This document shows positions 9,851-19,686 of a stretch of DNA of 34,463 nucleotides, one piece after another. The notes under the pieces are model-generated. The model worked only from the letters and a program-made list of their open reading frames with translations, had not been told where the DNA came from and ran no database searches. Origin of the DNA: Psychrobacter sp. APC 3426 (lineage in GTDB: Bacteria > Pseudomonadota > Gammaproteobacteria > Pseudomonadales > Moraxellaceae). Position 1 is the stretch's first letter. Each line of letters starts with the position of its first letter. Made by a program: the position numbers and the translations under genes. The stretch lies in NCBI RefSeq assembly GCF_030408035.1, contig NZ_JASDCF010000030.1, positions 1 through 34,463 of the forward strand. The letters run 5' to 3'.

Positions 9851-10333
9851 TTAGCGTGGTTGCTTGACCACATTATTCATCGAAGGCAGACGCTTTAGCA
9901 GGATAAACAGCCAAACATTGATAGCAAACAGTAGTACAAAGTCAACCAGATACACCCCTATCTCTGCCCAACTGCTGCCATAAGCACGAGTAAATAGCAC
10001 CACACCACTAGCGCCTAGATAGACCAGTGTAAACATACTACCAACCAATAGCGCATAAGGCGAGCGACCACCCATGACCCACGGTGTTAAGATAAATGCT
10101 GGCACTAGCCATAGTGCTTGCCAAGCGATACCACCGACGATGTCAGGGCTACTCGGATTAAAAAGGCTAATAGAAACAGGCAAAGCGAGTAGTCTATAAG
10201 CCAACCAAATCAACCATGTCAGCATTAAACGCTGACGAATGGGGGCGATAGGCTTTTTAACCTTAACAGGCTTGCCGGCTTTTTTGACTGGTACGCTAGC
10301 CTTCACTTCATTGTCGGTTTGGTTTGTAGCCAT
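9851..10333 (-). CDS. DUF2069 membrane protein
   Basis: This 160-residue protein has a lysine-rich cytoplasmic N-terminus (about 1-35) and four hydrophobic helices (approximately 37-55, 65-85, 92-115 and 123-145). The pattern of LTWLIWLAYRLLALPVS, then PWVMGGRSPYALLVGSM, then FTRAYG and a short basic tail fits DUF2069. That family often follows wrbA in gammaproteobacteria, as here (about 110 bases after wrbA). Function is unknown. The start is less certain because the closest AGGA is about 14 bases upstream. Confidence 0.8.
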   Translation of the reverse strand: MATNQTDNEVKASVPVKKAGKPVKVKKPIAPIRQRLMLTWLIWLAYRLLALPVSISLFNPSSPDIVGGIAWQALWLVPAFILTPWVMGGRSPYALLVGSMFTLVYLGASGVVLFTRAYGSSWAEIGVYLVDFVLLFAINVWLFILLKRLPSMNNVVKQPR

Positions 10334-10446
10334 TAGAGATACTTATTTCCTAATTAATAACGTTTACAGTAACGCCTTTTTAGAGTCGAAAGAGCTGAGC
10401 CAACGATAGCGCAGTCAATATAAGACACTGCAGGCTATAAAGCCCT

Positions 10447-11064
10447 CTAGCGTTTCCAGTTGGCTTGTGCCAATGCTGTCGCACTGATAGCCAAACGACG
10501 ACCTTGAGCAATAGCCAACTCGCGCTCATCATTAGAGACAGGTTGATCGTGTAACGCACCGCTCACATGACTGGCACCATAAGGCGTACCACCACGGTTT
10601 GTGCGGTTCAGTGCAGGCTCCGCATAAGGCACACCGACGATAATCATACCGTGATGCATCAGCGGCAACATCATCGTTAGCAATGTCGATTCTTGACCAC
10701 CATGCATCGAACCCGTTGCAGTAAATACTGAGGCAGGCTTATTCTGCAAATTACCCGCCAGCCATAATGTCACCGTATTGTCCCAAAAGTACTTCATGGG
10801 CGCCGCCATATTACCAAAATGTGTTGGGCTACCAAGCGCTAGACCGCTACAGTCTTTCAGATCATCCATGGTGCAATATAAGTCACCCTCGTCAGGTATC
10901 GCAGGCTTGCTTACAATGGTCTCAGGTGCGACCGTCGGCACCGTACGGATACGTGCTGTCATGCCAGCATCTTCAATACCTTGCGCGATAGCATATGCTA
11001 ATGTCTTAGTCGTACCATAATTAGAATAATAGAGCACTAAAACATAAGGTTTGGCTTGACTCAT
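10447..11064 (-). CDS. wrbA: NAD(P)H:quinone oxidoreductase WrbA
   Basis: This cytoplasmic flavodoxin-like protein of about 205 residues reduces quinones by two electrons using FMN and NAD(P)H, avoiding semiquinone radicals. Evidence: the FMN-phosphate loop YYSNYGTTKTLAYAI near the N-terminus, GLALGSPTHFGNMAAPMKYF, the FTATGSMHGGQESTLLTMM stretch that is characteristic of WrbA, and PYGASHVSG near the end. The ATG at 11064 has GAGGA ten bases upstream; a TTG two codons earlier is the alternative start. It is followed by DUF2069, a common pairing. Confidence 0.93.
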   Translation of the reverse strand: MSQAKPYVLVLYYSNYGTTKTLAYAIAQGIEDAGMTARIRTVPTVAPETIVSKPAIPDEGDLYCTMDDLKDCSGLALGSPTHFGNMAAPMKYFWDNTVTLWLAGNLQNKPASVFTATGSMHGGQESTLLTMMLPLMHHGMIIVGVPYAEPALNRTNRGGTPYGASHVSGALHDQPVSNDERELAIAQGRRLAISATALAQANWKR

Positions 11065-11356
11065 TAGCAATACTTCCTCATAAAATCATTGACGTTATAG
11101 AATCATTAACGCTGTGAGCTAAGCTATATGTTTTTATTAGCGCTATGTTTTATTAGAGCTATGTATAGCAGCTGATAAGCATTATATAAATATGTGCACA
11201 TTATGCCCCAGTCGTTCACTGACATGCAAACAACCTCGCGGTATATTGTAGCGAGTAAAACCTTGTAGGGGTTGCTGCTGTGCATTTTGACACAAATAAA
11301 TGGCAGATGATAAGCGCCTATCTTTGTTACACTACTGTCACTCTAATCCCTGCTAA

Positions 11357-12916
11357 ATGGTCGATATGGAAAACTTATCAAAAAAAATCCCGTTTTTACA
11401 TCAGCGCTGGTTTCAATTTTTGCGATTCCTGACTCGGCACTTTTTTGAAGACAACTGCCAACAAAAAGCGGCATCGCTGACTTACACCACCATGCTATCG
11501 ATTGTACCGGTATTAACAGTGCTATTGATGATTCTCTCCTCTGTACCGGCGCTAGCCTCTGTCAGGGCGCAGATATATGAGGTGATTTATAGTAACTTAT
11601 TGCCGCAATCGAGCATGCAGGTCAGTGAGTATATCAACAGCTTCGCCGAGAAGTCGTCAAACCTGACCATTATCGGTGCAATGGTGTTGTTTTTTACCAC
11701 CATCATGACCTTGACGACTATTGAGCGCGCTTTTAACCAAATCTGGCGAGTAGAAAACCGCTCAGGTGGTATCAAAAGTATGCTGCGCTATTGGACAATC
11801 GTGACATTGGGACCCATGGTATTGGGTACGGCATTTATTGCCTCGAGCGCAGTACAAAGTCTGAGTTTCTTAAACCGCCAAATCGCAGGCTATGGTATTG
11901 ATTGGTCTTTTTGGGTACAAGCGGTGTCTGTTGGTGTGACTATCGCTGGTTTTATTGGCATGTATTGGTTTATCCCTAAAGCACGTGTCCCTGCGAAAAA
12001 CGCTGCCATCGCTGGGCTATTTGTCGCCATTGTTTTTGAGTTGATGAAGCACCTTTTTGGTACCGTGATGGCGAACTTTACCAGTTATGAAGCCATTTAT
12101 GGGGCGTTTGCTGCACTGCCAATTTTCTTACTATGGATATATCTGTCTTGGAATTTAATCCTATTGGGTGTGGAGATTAGCTATACGCTGACCATTTTTG
12201 AGACCGAGGAAGTCTATCCTCGTCATCCATTATTCAGCTTACTCGACATGCTCAACCTTGTGTACACCCATCACCTAAAAGGTGAAGCTGTCAGCGAACA
12301 AGCACTGCGTAATGTGCTAGGCCGCAAGGAGCTGCCAAAATGGTATACCTATATCAATTACCTACAAGACAGTAACCTCATCACCATGACTGAAGACGAA
12401 GATTATGTACTCAAAAAAGACTTGAGTAAGATGACGCTATGGGATTTTTATCGCACGCTGCCTTACCCCTTACCTATTAAAGACGAGCTTGATGAGATGA
12501 GAATCGAAGACCAAAAGCCTTGGCTAAGTCTATTGGTCGAGCGCTTTGAGCATACCGAAGCTTATGCCAAGCAGCAGCTAGACTTACCGTTAAATGCTAT
12601 TTTTATCAACGCTGAGCCACGTAAAAAATCATCATCTGATAAAAAAGGCATTCATAAAAAAAGCACTCCTAGCTTATTTAGGAAGACTGCGATTTCCACA
12701 CCTGCTGATTTAGCAAAGAGCGATTCAAAAGTTGAAGATGACCCACGCTTTGACCCCATCGCTTATGACAAAGACAGTGATATTGAATGTGATCAACATA
12801 ATAATGAGGTAGTGATTCCGATGGGCTCAGGCGCGTCCCCTAATAAAAAAGAAACGAGTAGGCGTGAGCATAAGAGCACTATTATCACTGAAGCAGATAA
12901 CCCTAAAGTGCGCTAA
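11357..12916 (+). CDS. YihY family (UPF0761) inner-membrane protein
   Basis: This 519-residue protein has an N-terminal domain (about 15-280) with six hydrophobic helices and the family signatures QQKAASLTYTTMLSIVPVLTV, TLTTIERAFNQIWRVENRS and ALPIFLLWIYLSWNLILLGVEI. A soluble winged-helix-like part follows (about 290-400). The family was once called BrkB/ribonuclease BN, but the membrane proteins are not RNase BN; their role is unknown. Residues from about 420 to 519 form a charged, low-complexity tail not usual for the family. No Shine-Dalgarno is evident before the ATG; ATG at codon 4 is an alternative. A TTGACA at 11287-11292 may be part of its promoter. Confidence 0.88.
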   Translation: MVDMENLSKKIPFLHQRWFQFLRFLTRHFFEDNCQQKAASLTYTTMLSIVPVLTVLLMILSSVPALASVRAQIYEVIYSNLLPQSSMQVSEYINSFAEKSSNLTIIGAMVLFFTTIMTLTTIERAFNQIWRVENRSGGIKSMLRYWTIVTLGPMVLGTAFIASSAVQSLSFLNRQIAGYGIDWSFWVQAVSVGVTIAGFIGMYWFIPKARVPAKNAAIAGLFVAIVFELMKHLFGTVMANFTSYEAIYGAFAALPIFLLWIYLSWNLILLGVEISYTLTIFETEEVYPRHPLFSLLDMLNLVYTHHLKGEAVSEQALRNVLGRKELPKWYTYINYLQDSNLITMTEDEDYVLKKDLSKMTLWDFYRTLPYPLPIKDELDEMRIEDQKPWLSLLVERFEHTEAYAKQQLDLPLNAIFINAEPRKKSSSDKKGIHKKSTPSLFRKTAISTPADLAKSDSKVEDDPRFDPIAYDKDSDIECDQHNNEVVIPMGSGASPNKKETSRREHKSTIITEADNPKVR

Positions 12917-13200
12917 AGAAATCGAATTGAGAGTGCAAGCTAACTAATAATAAGATTAGGGCATGTTCTTAATCTGAGCATTAAGTTTTATATAGACTAA
13001 CCCAGCCTCAGGCTCTACTGTCATTTTTATTGTATTTTCAAACACATGAATTTGTATGGTAAAGTTATTCTACTTGCAGCATTGTCATGTATCTAGCCAT
13101 TTTATTTATACTGGCACTCTTATTCATCAGAGTATTCAGCTTACCTATGGCGCTGTTTTACGATAGATAGAATCTTGTGCTATTTTTGGAGCATATAACC

Positions 13201-14832
13201 TTGAATACACCCCCTGAAAGTGGCCTTTTCAAACGACTACTCATAGCAATGACACAGGGGCTAAAACAATTCTCGCAGCTATGGTCGCTACAGACATTGG
13301 CCGACCTACCTGATCGCCTAAGAAATCTATGGCAGGAGTTAATTGGTTCTTATTGGTTTATTCCGACGGCGTGCGTCATCGTCGGTATATTGCTTGCACC
13401 TTTATTAGTAACTATCGATCAGCACTTTGACCGTGAGACAGTTCGAGAAATCACGTTTGCCTTCACTGGTGATGACGATGCCGCCCGTGCCATCATGACA
13501 TCGATTGCCGGAGCCGTCTTGGGTGTCGCTGGTACCACGTTCTCGATTACGATTGCTGTATTATCGATGGCGTCTTCACAGTTTGGGCCGCGATTGTTAC
13601 GTAACTTTTTGACAGACACACCCAATCAGTTTGTATTGGGTGCCTTCATTGGTACTTTTAGCTATAGTTTGTTGGTGCTCAAGTCTATTCATAAATACGA
13701 CGTTGCTTTTGGCGTACCACAACTGGCAGTGACTTTTGCCATTATCATGGCCATTATCTGTGCCCTACTTTTGGTGTACTTCATTCAACATATGGTACAC
13801 GCCATCCAAGCGTCTCATGTCATTCAAAACGCCAGCAATGACGCTATCAATAACATTCACTATTGGTATAGTGACCATTGCGATATTCAGCATCAGCGTG
13901 ATGTCGAGCACCACGACGTCGAGCAGTTCCATACTTGGCAAGCTGTGCCCATTTATCCGCCCTGTTCAGGCTACCTGCAGCAAGTCTATCTAGAGTCCTT
14001 GATTACCCTAACACAAGAGTATGGCGGCGTGGTGCAGATGCACACCAATCTTGGCGACTATGTCACTGATAAAAACGTCATTGGCTACTTTTATCAACGT
14101 CCTGTTGACCACCCGAATAATCAACAAAAAACCGCAACACCGCATTTAGCAATCATACCGCGCGCGCCTGATGGCATGTTTTGGCAGCGTTTTTCGGGTT
14201 GTATTCGTATTGAGCAGCGCTTAGCACACTCTAATGATATCGCTTATAGTTTAGGGCAAATGACGGAAATCGCAGTACGAGCCCTATCTCCTGGTATTAA
14301 CGACCCGAAGACCGCTGTTAACTGCGTGCAGTCACTGACAAGCTGCTTAAGTATTATGATGCGTCGTCAGCCACCCAGTCCGTATCACTTTTATTCGCCA
14401 ACACAAAATGATGATAGCAACTCAAAAGACAACCCTCCCAAAAAGGCAATGAATGATCAGCGAGTCGCCATTTTAGCGGTCGTTACTTATACGCCCAAAA
14501 TATCAGAGTTCATCGAAACGTCACTTGGCGAAATCAGACGCTATGCCACTGCGGATCTTATGGTGCTAAAAGCCCTGTGTCAGGCCATGGTCGATCTCAA
14601 TTATTCTCGAGTCAATAACTCACAGCAGCAGACTTTATTGCATGAGCTACATCTGATTGAACGCGCTGGCGCAGAAAACCTAAGCTATCAAGAGCTAATA
14701 GATGACCTAATGGATATGTGTCAACAAGCTAAGGAGTTTATCCTTAATAAGGATTCGCAGCATCAGCACTTTGACTATATCAGTGAATTTGACGCTGATA
14801 TTCGTCAAGCACTACAGATGCCATCAAGTTAA
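13201..14832 (+). CDS. DUF2254 membrane protein
   Basis: This large membrane protein of about 543 residues matches DUF2254. It has four N-terminal hydrophobic helices; the stretch between them, AIMTSIAGAVLGVAGTTFSITIAV and SQFGPRLLRNFLTDTPNQFVLG, is characteristic. A long cytoplasmic or periplasmic domain follows, including CSGYLQQV and ALSPGINDPKTAVNC. Function is unknown. The frame opens at GTG 13177, but TTG at 13201 is preferred because GGAG sits nine bases before it. It lies about 280 bases after the YihY gene and 108 before the antiporter, all on one strand. Confidence 0.85.
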   Translation: MNTPPESGLFKRLLIAMTQGLKQFSQLWSLQTLADLPDRLRNLWQELIGSYWFIPTACVIVGILLAPLLVTIDQHFDRETVREITFAFTGDDDAARAIMTSIAGAVLGVAGTTFSITIAVLSMASSQFGPRLLRNFLTDTPNQFVLGAFIGTFSYSLLVLKSIHKYDVAFGVPQLAVTFAIIMAIICALLLVYFIQHMVHAIQASHVIQNASNDAINNIHYWYSDHCDIQHQRDVEHHDVEQFHTWQAVPIYPPCSGYLQQVYLESLITLTQEYGGVVQMHTNLGDYVTDKNVIGYFYQRPVDHPNNQQKTATPHLAIIPRAPDGMFWQRFSGCIRIEQRLAHSNDIAYSLGQMTEIAVRALSPGINDPKTAVNCVQSLTSCLSIMMRRQPPSPYHFYSPTQNDDSNSKDNPPKKAMNDQRVAILAVVTYTPKISEFIETSLGEIRRYATADLMVLKALCQAMVDLNYSRVNNSQQQTLLHELHLIERAGAENLSYQELIDDLMDMCQQAKEFILNKDSQHQHFDYISEFDADIRQALQMPSS

Positions 14833-14940
14833 TTGTCAGCATAATCATTTCACTATAAATTAAGAGACATATTACCTGTTTATGTAACGCTCATGAGCTG
14901 CCTGCTTAGAGAACTTCATCATCCATACGAGACCTGTTTT

Positions 14941-16215
14941 ATGGCATCTGCAACCAGCCTGACCATACTTGAAATCAGCGCCATATTTTTATCTATTACC
15001 GCCTTACTAACCTACGTCAATCACAAATTTATTGGTTTGCCGACTACCATCGGTGTAATGGTTATCTCTATTGTTCTATCTATTGGTGCGATTTTTTTAG
15101 GATTCTTAGGGTTCGATCAACTGATTGATTATGAGGTCAGCTTATTAGAACAGCTTGATTTTACCGAAGTGCTATTAGATGGCATGCTCTCGATGCTTTT
15201 ATTTGCAGGTGCCCTCCATGTCAATATCGGCGACTTAAAACGCTATAAACTACCCATCGGTATTCTTGCTGGTATTGGCACTATCGTCTCAGCCATGCTC
15301 ATCGCCACAGCACTCTACCTTATGTTGCCCTTGTTTGGGTTTGGGTTGCCATTTCTATGGTGTCTGTTATTTGGTGCTTTGATATCACCGACTGACCCAA
15401 TTGCGGTGATGGGCATCCTCTCCTCAGCCGGTGCACCAAAAAGCATCGAGACCGTCATCGCTGGCGAGTCTCTGTTTAATGATGGTATTGGTGTCGTTAT
15501 TTTCGTCCTCCTACTGGGCATTTTAACCAGCGGTGATATTCCAACGGCCAATTATGTGGCGCATACCTTAGCGGTTGAAGCTGGCGGCGGTGTGGTCTTT
15601 GGCTTGGTACTTGGTGGTATATTGTATTACCTAATAAAAAGTATCGACAGTTACCAAGAAGAGGTGTTATTGACGCTCGCCGGTGTGATTGGTGGTTATG
15701 CACTTGCCAGCCACTGGCATTTATCAGGGCCCCTAGCAATGGTTATGATGGGCTTGATGGTGGGCAACCGTGGGCGCGCCTTAGCCATGAGTGATAAAAC
15801 GCGGCACTATATTGATTTGTTTTGGGAATTAATCGATGAGATATTAAACGCGATTTTATTCGTATTAATCGGTTTAGAAGTGGTGATGATCGCTTATTCA
15901 GGCAACTTATTTATCGCTGCTGGATTGACGATTTTGATTGCTTTGCTTGCGCGCTTTATTGTTGTGGGCATGACCACCAAGACTTTTCATCGCCAGCTTG
16001 ATTTGCCGACAGGTGCATGGAAAGTACTGACGTGGGGTGGATTACGTGGTGGCATCTCAGTGGCTTTGGTACTGCAATTGCCGACTGGATCAGAGCGCGA
16101 TATATTGTTGGCACTCACTTACGCCGTGGTCATATTCTCTATTTTAGTACAGGGATTGAGCGTTGGAAAAGTGGCCAAAAGCATTCGTCCTGACAACAAT
16201 ACCGCAACGCTATAG
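14941..16215 (+). CDS. CPA1-family Na+/H+ antiporter
   Basis: This cation:proton antiporter of about 424 residues and 11-12 membrane helices exchanges sodium (or potassium) for protons across the inner membrane. Key family motifs are FGALISPTDPIAVMGIL and the ion-binding GESLFNDGIGVVIFVLL, whose N-D pair is the transport site in CPA1 proteins, plus TWGGLRGGISVALVLQLP in a late helix. The first helix begins directly after MASATS, which favours ATG 14941 over an upstream ATG at 14893; neither has a good Shine-Dalgarno. Which ion it prefers cannot be read from sequence. It may serve salt or pH tolerance. Confidence 0.9.
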   Translation: MASATSLTILEISAIFLSITALLTYVNHKFIGLPTTIGVMVISIVLSIGAIFLGFLGFDQLIDYEVSLLEQLDFTEVLLDGMLSMLLFAGALHVNIGDLKRYKLPIGILAGIGTIVSAMLIATALYLMLPLFGFGLPFLWCLLFGALISPTDPIAVMGILSSAGAPKSIETVIAGESLFNDGIGVVIFVLLLGILTSGDIPTANYVAHTLAVEAGGGVVFGLVLGGILYYLIKSIDSYQEEVLLTLAGVIGGYALASHWHLSGPLAMVMMGLMVGNRGRALAMSDKTRHYIDLFWELIDEILNAILFVLIGLEVVMIAYSGNLFIAAGLTILIALLARFIVVGMTTKTFHRQLDLPTGAWKVLTWGGLRGGISVALVLQLPTGSERDILLALTYAVVIFSILVQGLSVGKVAKSIRPDNNTATL

Positions 16216-16273
16216 TCAATAAGTTTTTAGGTGAATGCTTCTAGAATGACGCTAAGACGAAGCACTATACTAA

Positions 16274-16306
16274 AAGCCAGCTAAAGGGGAGCTCTTAAGC
16301 TGGCTT
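16274..16306. terminator. Stem-loop between convergent genes
   Basis: Nine-base-pair stem (AAGCCAGCT with AGCTGGCTT) and a 15-base loop between the antiporter and the DUF2127 gene. T runs are short on both sides, so termination strength is doubtful. Confidence 0.5.
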
Positions 16307-16338
16307 GTTTCAATTGATATGATTGTTTGCTGAACGCT

Positions 16339-16803
16339 TTATATCAACCCTTTTCGTTTCATATTACGATAAACCACGAATACGATAACAATATTTGAGA
16401 TCAGTATTGCCAGCTTAAACCAATCAAATGGTCGGGCTATTAAATAGTAAACTTCGATAGGAATGAATACCCCATAACCAAGTACGCCGAACCAATATGC
16501 CCATGTCTTATCTTGCCACAAACCATAGGCTTCAATAAAACGTAGGCTAGCATAAGCAAAAATCAATAATAGAAATATAGGCCAATTTTTACTGGCCTGC
16601 TGTGCAATCCGTACTGCACTATCAATTTGTGGTGCCAGTAGCTGTCCAAAGGTCTGTTGCCATGAGTCAGTGGCAGTCGTTAGCCATTGCTCAAGGTTGC
16701 CGTGCCAAGACCACAACGCCCCTGCTCCTAGCAGCGCGCCTACCCCTTTGACCACCTCATAGATAGCGACTGCCTTAATAGACTCACTAGCAGTACTTTG
16801 CAT
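16339..16803 (-). CDS. DUF2127 membrane protein
   Basis: Starting at ATG 16803 gives a 154-residue protein with about four hydrophobic helices and the DUF2127 pattern: IKAVAIYEVVKGVGALLGAGAL at the start, then YASLRFIEAYGLWQDKTWAYWFG and PIEVYYLIARPFDWFKLAI. The frame extends upstream to 16947 inside the 3' end of pyrC', but the extra residues are polar and unlike the family. No strong ribosome-binding site precedes 16803, so translation may depend on ribosomes leaving pyrC' 77 bases upstream. Function is unknown. Confidence 0.78.
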   Translation of the reverse strand: MQSTASESIKAVAIYEVVKGVGALLGAGALWSWHGNLEQWLTTATDSWQQTFGQLLAPQIDSAVRIAQQASKNWPIFLLLIFAYASLRFIEAYGLWQDKTWAYWFGVLGYGVFIPIEVYYLIARPFDWFKLAILISNIVIVFVVYRNMKRKGLI

Positions 16804-16879
16804 TTTGTTTGGTCGATTAGCCAAGTCATGAGTGTTATCCTTCGAGGATGGCGGCAAACGGTCATCCTGTCGGGGCAAG

Positions 16880-18091
16880 TTAGCCAAAGAAAGTCTCCAC
16901 AACACGGCCCTGCAACTGCTGATTAAAAAATGGCGTATTCTTACCATTCGATAGCATAGATTCGGTGGTCACCTGCCATTTAAGATTGGGGTCAACCAAT
17001 ACTGCGCCGCCAATATTTTCGTACTGCTCACTGATACCAGCGATTTTTGCAGGGTTCAGACAAATTTTATCCACCAGTTGCTCTAAAGTTAATACCTCAT
17101 CATGTACCAGCTGACAGGCCAGCGCCATAAAGGTATCAAAGTTTGAGATACCTGGGGTACTCTCAGCAAAGGGCGCTTTTTTTGCCGTACTGTTCAGTGG
17201 CTCATGATGACTACAGATGGCATCGATGGTACCGTCTTTTAAGCCGCGGCGAATGGCTTGCTGATCGGTATTACTACGTAGCGGCGGTAATACATAAGCT
17301 TGGGCATTAAAGCCTTCCAAGTTATCATCGGTCAAATACAGCTGATGCATGGCCACATCGCAAGTCACTGGCAAGCCTTTATCTTTTGCCCAACGCATCA
17401 ATTCAATAGAAGACTTACAAGACAATTGGCTAAAGTGAGCAGCAATCCCAGTTTCTTCAACCATCAGCAACTGTGTAGACAAAGCAACCGTCTCAGCAAT
17501 CCACGGGATTCCTTGTAGCCCATGATATGAGGCGATATAGCCTTCGTGTGCCACACCTTCACCAGACAGGCTTGGTTCATCAGGATAAAAGAACACCTTC
17601 ATCCCAAAAGTGGCAGCATACTCTAATGTACGTAGCAGAACCAAGTCATTGCTAAAAGGTCTACGAGCATTAGAAACAGCAATACAGCCGCCTTTTTTTA
17701 GACCCGCGATATTAGAGGGTCGTTCACCTTCTAGTCCCGCAGTCAACGCCCCTAAAATATGTAAGTAAATACCGCCATCGCTTAGTGCGCGTTCTCGTAG
17801 CCCTTTAAGTAGAGAGCCATTTTCTAAAATCGGTGTGGTATCAGGCGGAATAACCACATGTAAAAACCCATTACCACGAGCAGCTGAGCCTTCTGACTTT
17901 AATGTACCGTGCTGCTGTTGGCCTGGCTCACGCAAACGAGCGCACAAATCAACCAATGGCGGCAGCAACCACATCTCTTGTCCTGTGTCTAAAGTAGCCA
18001 GCTTGTCCATTACAACACTTGGTAATGATTTTTGAAAATTTTGTGGTAACTGGTTGAGTATCGTGGCATCAGTGTTTATCGTATGAGACAT
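16880..18091 (-). CDS. pyrC': Inactive dihydroorotase homologue PyrC'
   Basis: This 403-residue protein has the fold and order of a class I dihydroorotase but has lost key active-site residues. The metal-binding H-x-H motif (D-x-H-x-H-x-R-E-P-G) reads DLCARLREPG at 48-57, so both histidines are C50 and R52. The catalytic aspartate of T-D-H-A-P-H is H295 in SHHEPL. H219 (AHFS) and H249 (MHQ) remain. Such pseudo-dihydroorotases are known next to pyrB in Pseudomonas, where they are needed for assembly of the aspartate carbamoyltransferase dodecamer. Position 59 bases after pyrB agrees. An active pyrC is expected elsewhere in the genome. Confidence 0.9.
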   Translation of the reverse strand: MSHTINTDATILNQLPQNFQKSLPSVVMDKLATLDTGQEMWLLPPLVDLCARLREPGQQQHGTLKSEGSAARGNGFLHVVIPPDTTPILENGSLLKGLRERALSDGGIYLHILGALTAGLEGERPSNIAGLKKGGCIAVSNARRPFSNDLVLLRTLEYAATFGMKVFFYPDEPSLSGEGVAHEGYIASYHGLQGIPWIAETVALSTQLLMVEETGIAAHFSQLSCKSSIELMRWAKDKGLPVTCDVAMHQLYLTDDNLEGFNAQAYVLPPLRSNTDQQAIRRGLKDGTIDAICSHHEPLNSTAKKAPFAESTPGISNFDTFMALACQLVHDEVLTLEQLVDKICLNPAKIAGISEQYENIGGAVLVDPNLKWQVTTESMLSNGKNTPFFNQQLQGRVVETFFG

Positions 18092-18150
18092 GAGCGTTAT
18101 TACCGTATCAATAAAATGAGTTAAATAAGAATGAAAGAGTAGTCAGAGTA

Positions 18151-19242
18151 TTACAGTCTTGCCGCCTGATGAGCGCGCTGACCTTCCATTGCCAACGACA
18201 ACACCGCCATACGAATAGCAATACCGTTATTTACCTGCTTCAAAATCACAGACTGCGCACCATCAGCAACACTCGATGCAATCTCAACACCTCGATTCAT
18301 GGGTCCTGGATGCATGACTAACGCATCAGGCTTGGCCAAGGCCACACGCTCTGGCGTAATACCGTAGTGCTTATAATATTCACTCGATGACGCCAACAAT
18401 GGAGAGCCGATGCGCTCATTCTGTATTCTTAGCCCCATAATGACATCACAATCGCTGACACATTCGTTCATATTTTCATAAACTTGCACACCGAAACGCT
18501 CAATGCCTTTAGGCAATAAAGTACGCGGCGCGCAGACACGAATGTCTTTCACGCCTAACGTTTGTAACGCACTGATATCAGAGCGGGCCACTCGCGAATG
18601 CTTAATATCGCCCACGATAGCCACTGACAGCTCCTCAAAAGGCCGTGGCGCCTCACGATGAATGGTTAGCATATCGAGCATGCCTTGTGTTGGGTGTGCG
18701 TGCCAGCCATCACCGCCATTGATGATTGCAATATCAGGCGTCACTTCTGTCGCCATAAAGTGTGCAGCACCAGATGCCGAATGTCGTACCACAAAAATAT
18801 CTGCGGTCATGGCTTGCAGGTTCCATAACGTATCACGCAGGCTTTCGCCTTTTTTGGTACTAGAACGCTCAATATCGATATTCAACACATTGGCGCCCAA
18901 GCGTTTTTCAGCCACTTCAAAGGTCGTTCGGGTACGTGTTGAAGGCTCAAAAAACAGATTCATCACCGTATAGCCTTCAAGTTCAGGACGGTTGATTAAC
19001 TGCCCATTGTCATCAAAAAATGTCTCGGCTTTGGCGATAATAGCCTGTAACTGCGCTTTATTAAGTCCTTCTATACCCAAAAAGTGACGAATACTACCAT
19101 CGGTATTGAGCTGCGGACGACTCAATGACGTGTTGAGCTTTTGATGAATGGTATCGGGATCAAATTTTGCGTAATCAGTCGGCGAAACCGTATGTGATAA
19201 GCGGCTGTCGAGAGCGTTTGAGGCATTTGGCGTTTTTGACAT
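18151..19242 (-). CDS. pyrB: Aspartate carbamoyltransferase catalytic subunit
   Basis: This 363-residue enzyme catalyses the first committed step of pyrimidine synthesis, joining carbamoyl phosphate to aspartate in the cytoplasm. Motifs: [13 protein letters not shown] (98-109; STRTR binds carbamoyl phosphate), [22 protein letters not shown] (183-192) and [12 protein letters not shown] from about 310. It carries an N-terminal extension of about 40 residues (before SRPQLNTDG), longer than the compact Pseudomonas type. No clear Shine-Dalgarno precedes the ATG, and the only upstream box pair (TTGCGA, 16 bases, CATAAT at 19284-19257) would give a very short leader. It heads an operon with pyrC'; no regulatory subunit gene pyrI is present. 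Confidence 0.96.
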   Translation of the reverse strand: MSKTPNASNALDSRLSHTVSPTDYAKFDPDTIHQKLNTSLSRPQLNTDGSIRHFLGIEGLNKAQLQAIIAKAETFFDDNGQLINRPELEGYTVMNLFFEPSTRTRTTFEVAEKRLGANVLNIDIERSSTKKGESLRDTLWNLQAMTADIFVVRHSASGAAHFMATEVTPDIAIINGGDGWHAHPTQGMLDMLTIHREAPRPFEELSVAIVGDIKHSRVARSDISALQTLGVKDIRVCAPRTLLPKGIERFGVQVYENMNECVSDCDVIMGLRIQNERIGSPLLASSSEYYKHYGITPERVALAKPDALVMHPGPMNRGVEIASSVADGAQSVILKQVNNGIAIRMAVLSLAMEGQRAHQAARL

Positions 19243-19686
19243 AGTGACAAGTCTTTATTATGAGTTGATATGAGTCTATCGCAATTATTAATTTATCTTT
19301 TTTAATCATTTGAGGCTGATATACATAGATACAAGGACATTTTGACGCTTATTTGCTACAATTTACCCTAACAACACCACCTCTATTTAGTCAGACTGGT
19401 GACCTGCTCATTGATGTCAGTAGACTTATGACAATTATTACTGAAATAAGCACCATGAAATTAGCTGACCTGAATCATAGATAAATAATTATAGCTATAG
19501 TGTAGCTGATTTTGTGGTCAGGACAAAGATGCGGTATAAGCTATTTAATAACTTACCTGCTAAAGATTCGCTGAATACCAGTAAAGCTGCGCTAAATATA
19601 ATGCCGCCTACTCGCTTTATCTAACTTTTACCTACTTTATCTTTCATCTCCATACCCTCTATTTATTCCATTTATTAGGAAGCCTT
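19243..19686. other. pyrB-fbp divergent intergenic region
   Basis: 444 bases without an acceptable gene. Plus-strand candidate promoters are an extended -10 (TGCTACAAT, 19354-19362) and a TTGTGG/TATAAG pair listed separately. The last 70 bases before fbp are rich in pyrimidines on the plus strand. Confidence 0.5.
19512..19540 (+). promoter_or_regulatory. Candidate fbp promoter
   Basis: TTGTGG (19512-19517) and TATAAG (19535-19540) are separated by 17 bases, a sigma-70-like arrangement. It would give an fbp leader of about 140 bases. Only box similarity supports it. Confidence 0.35.
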
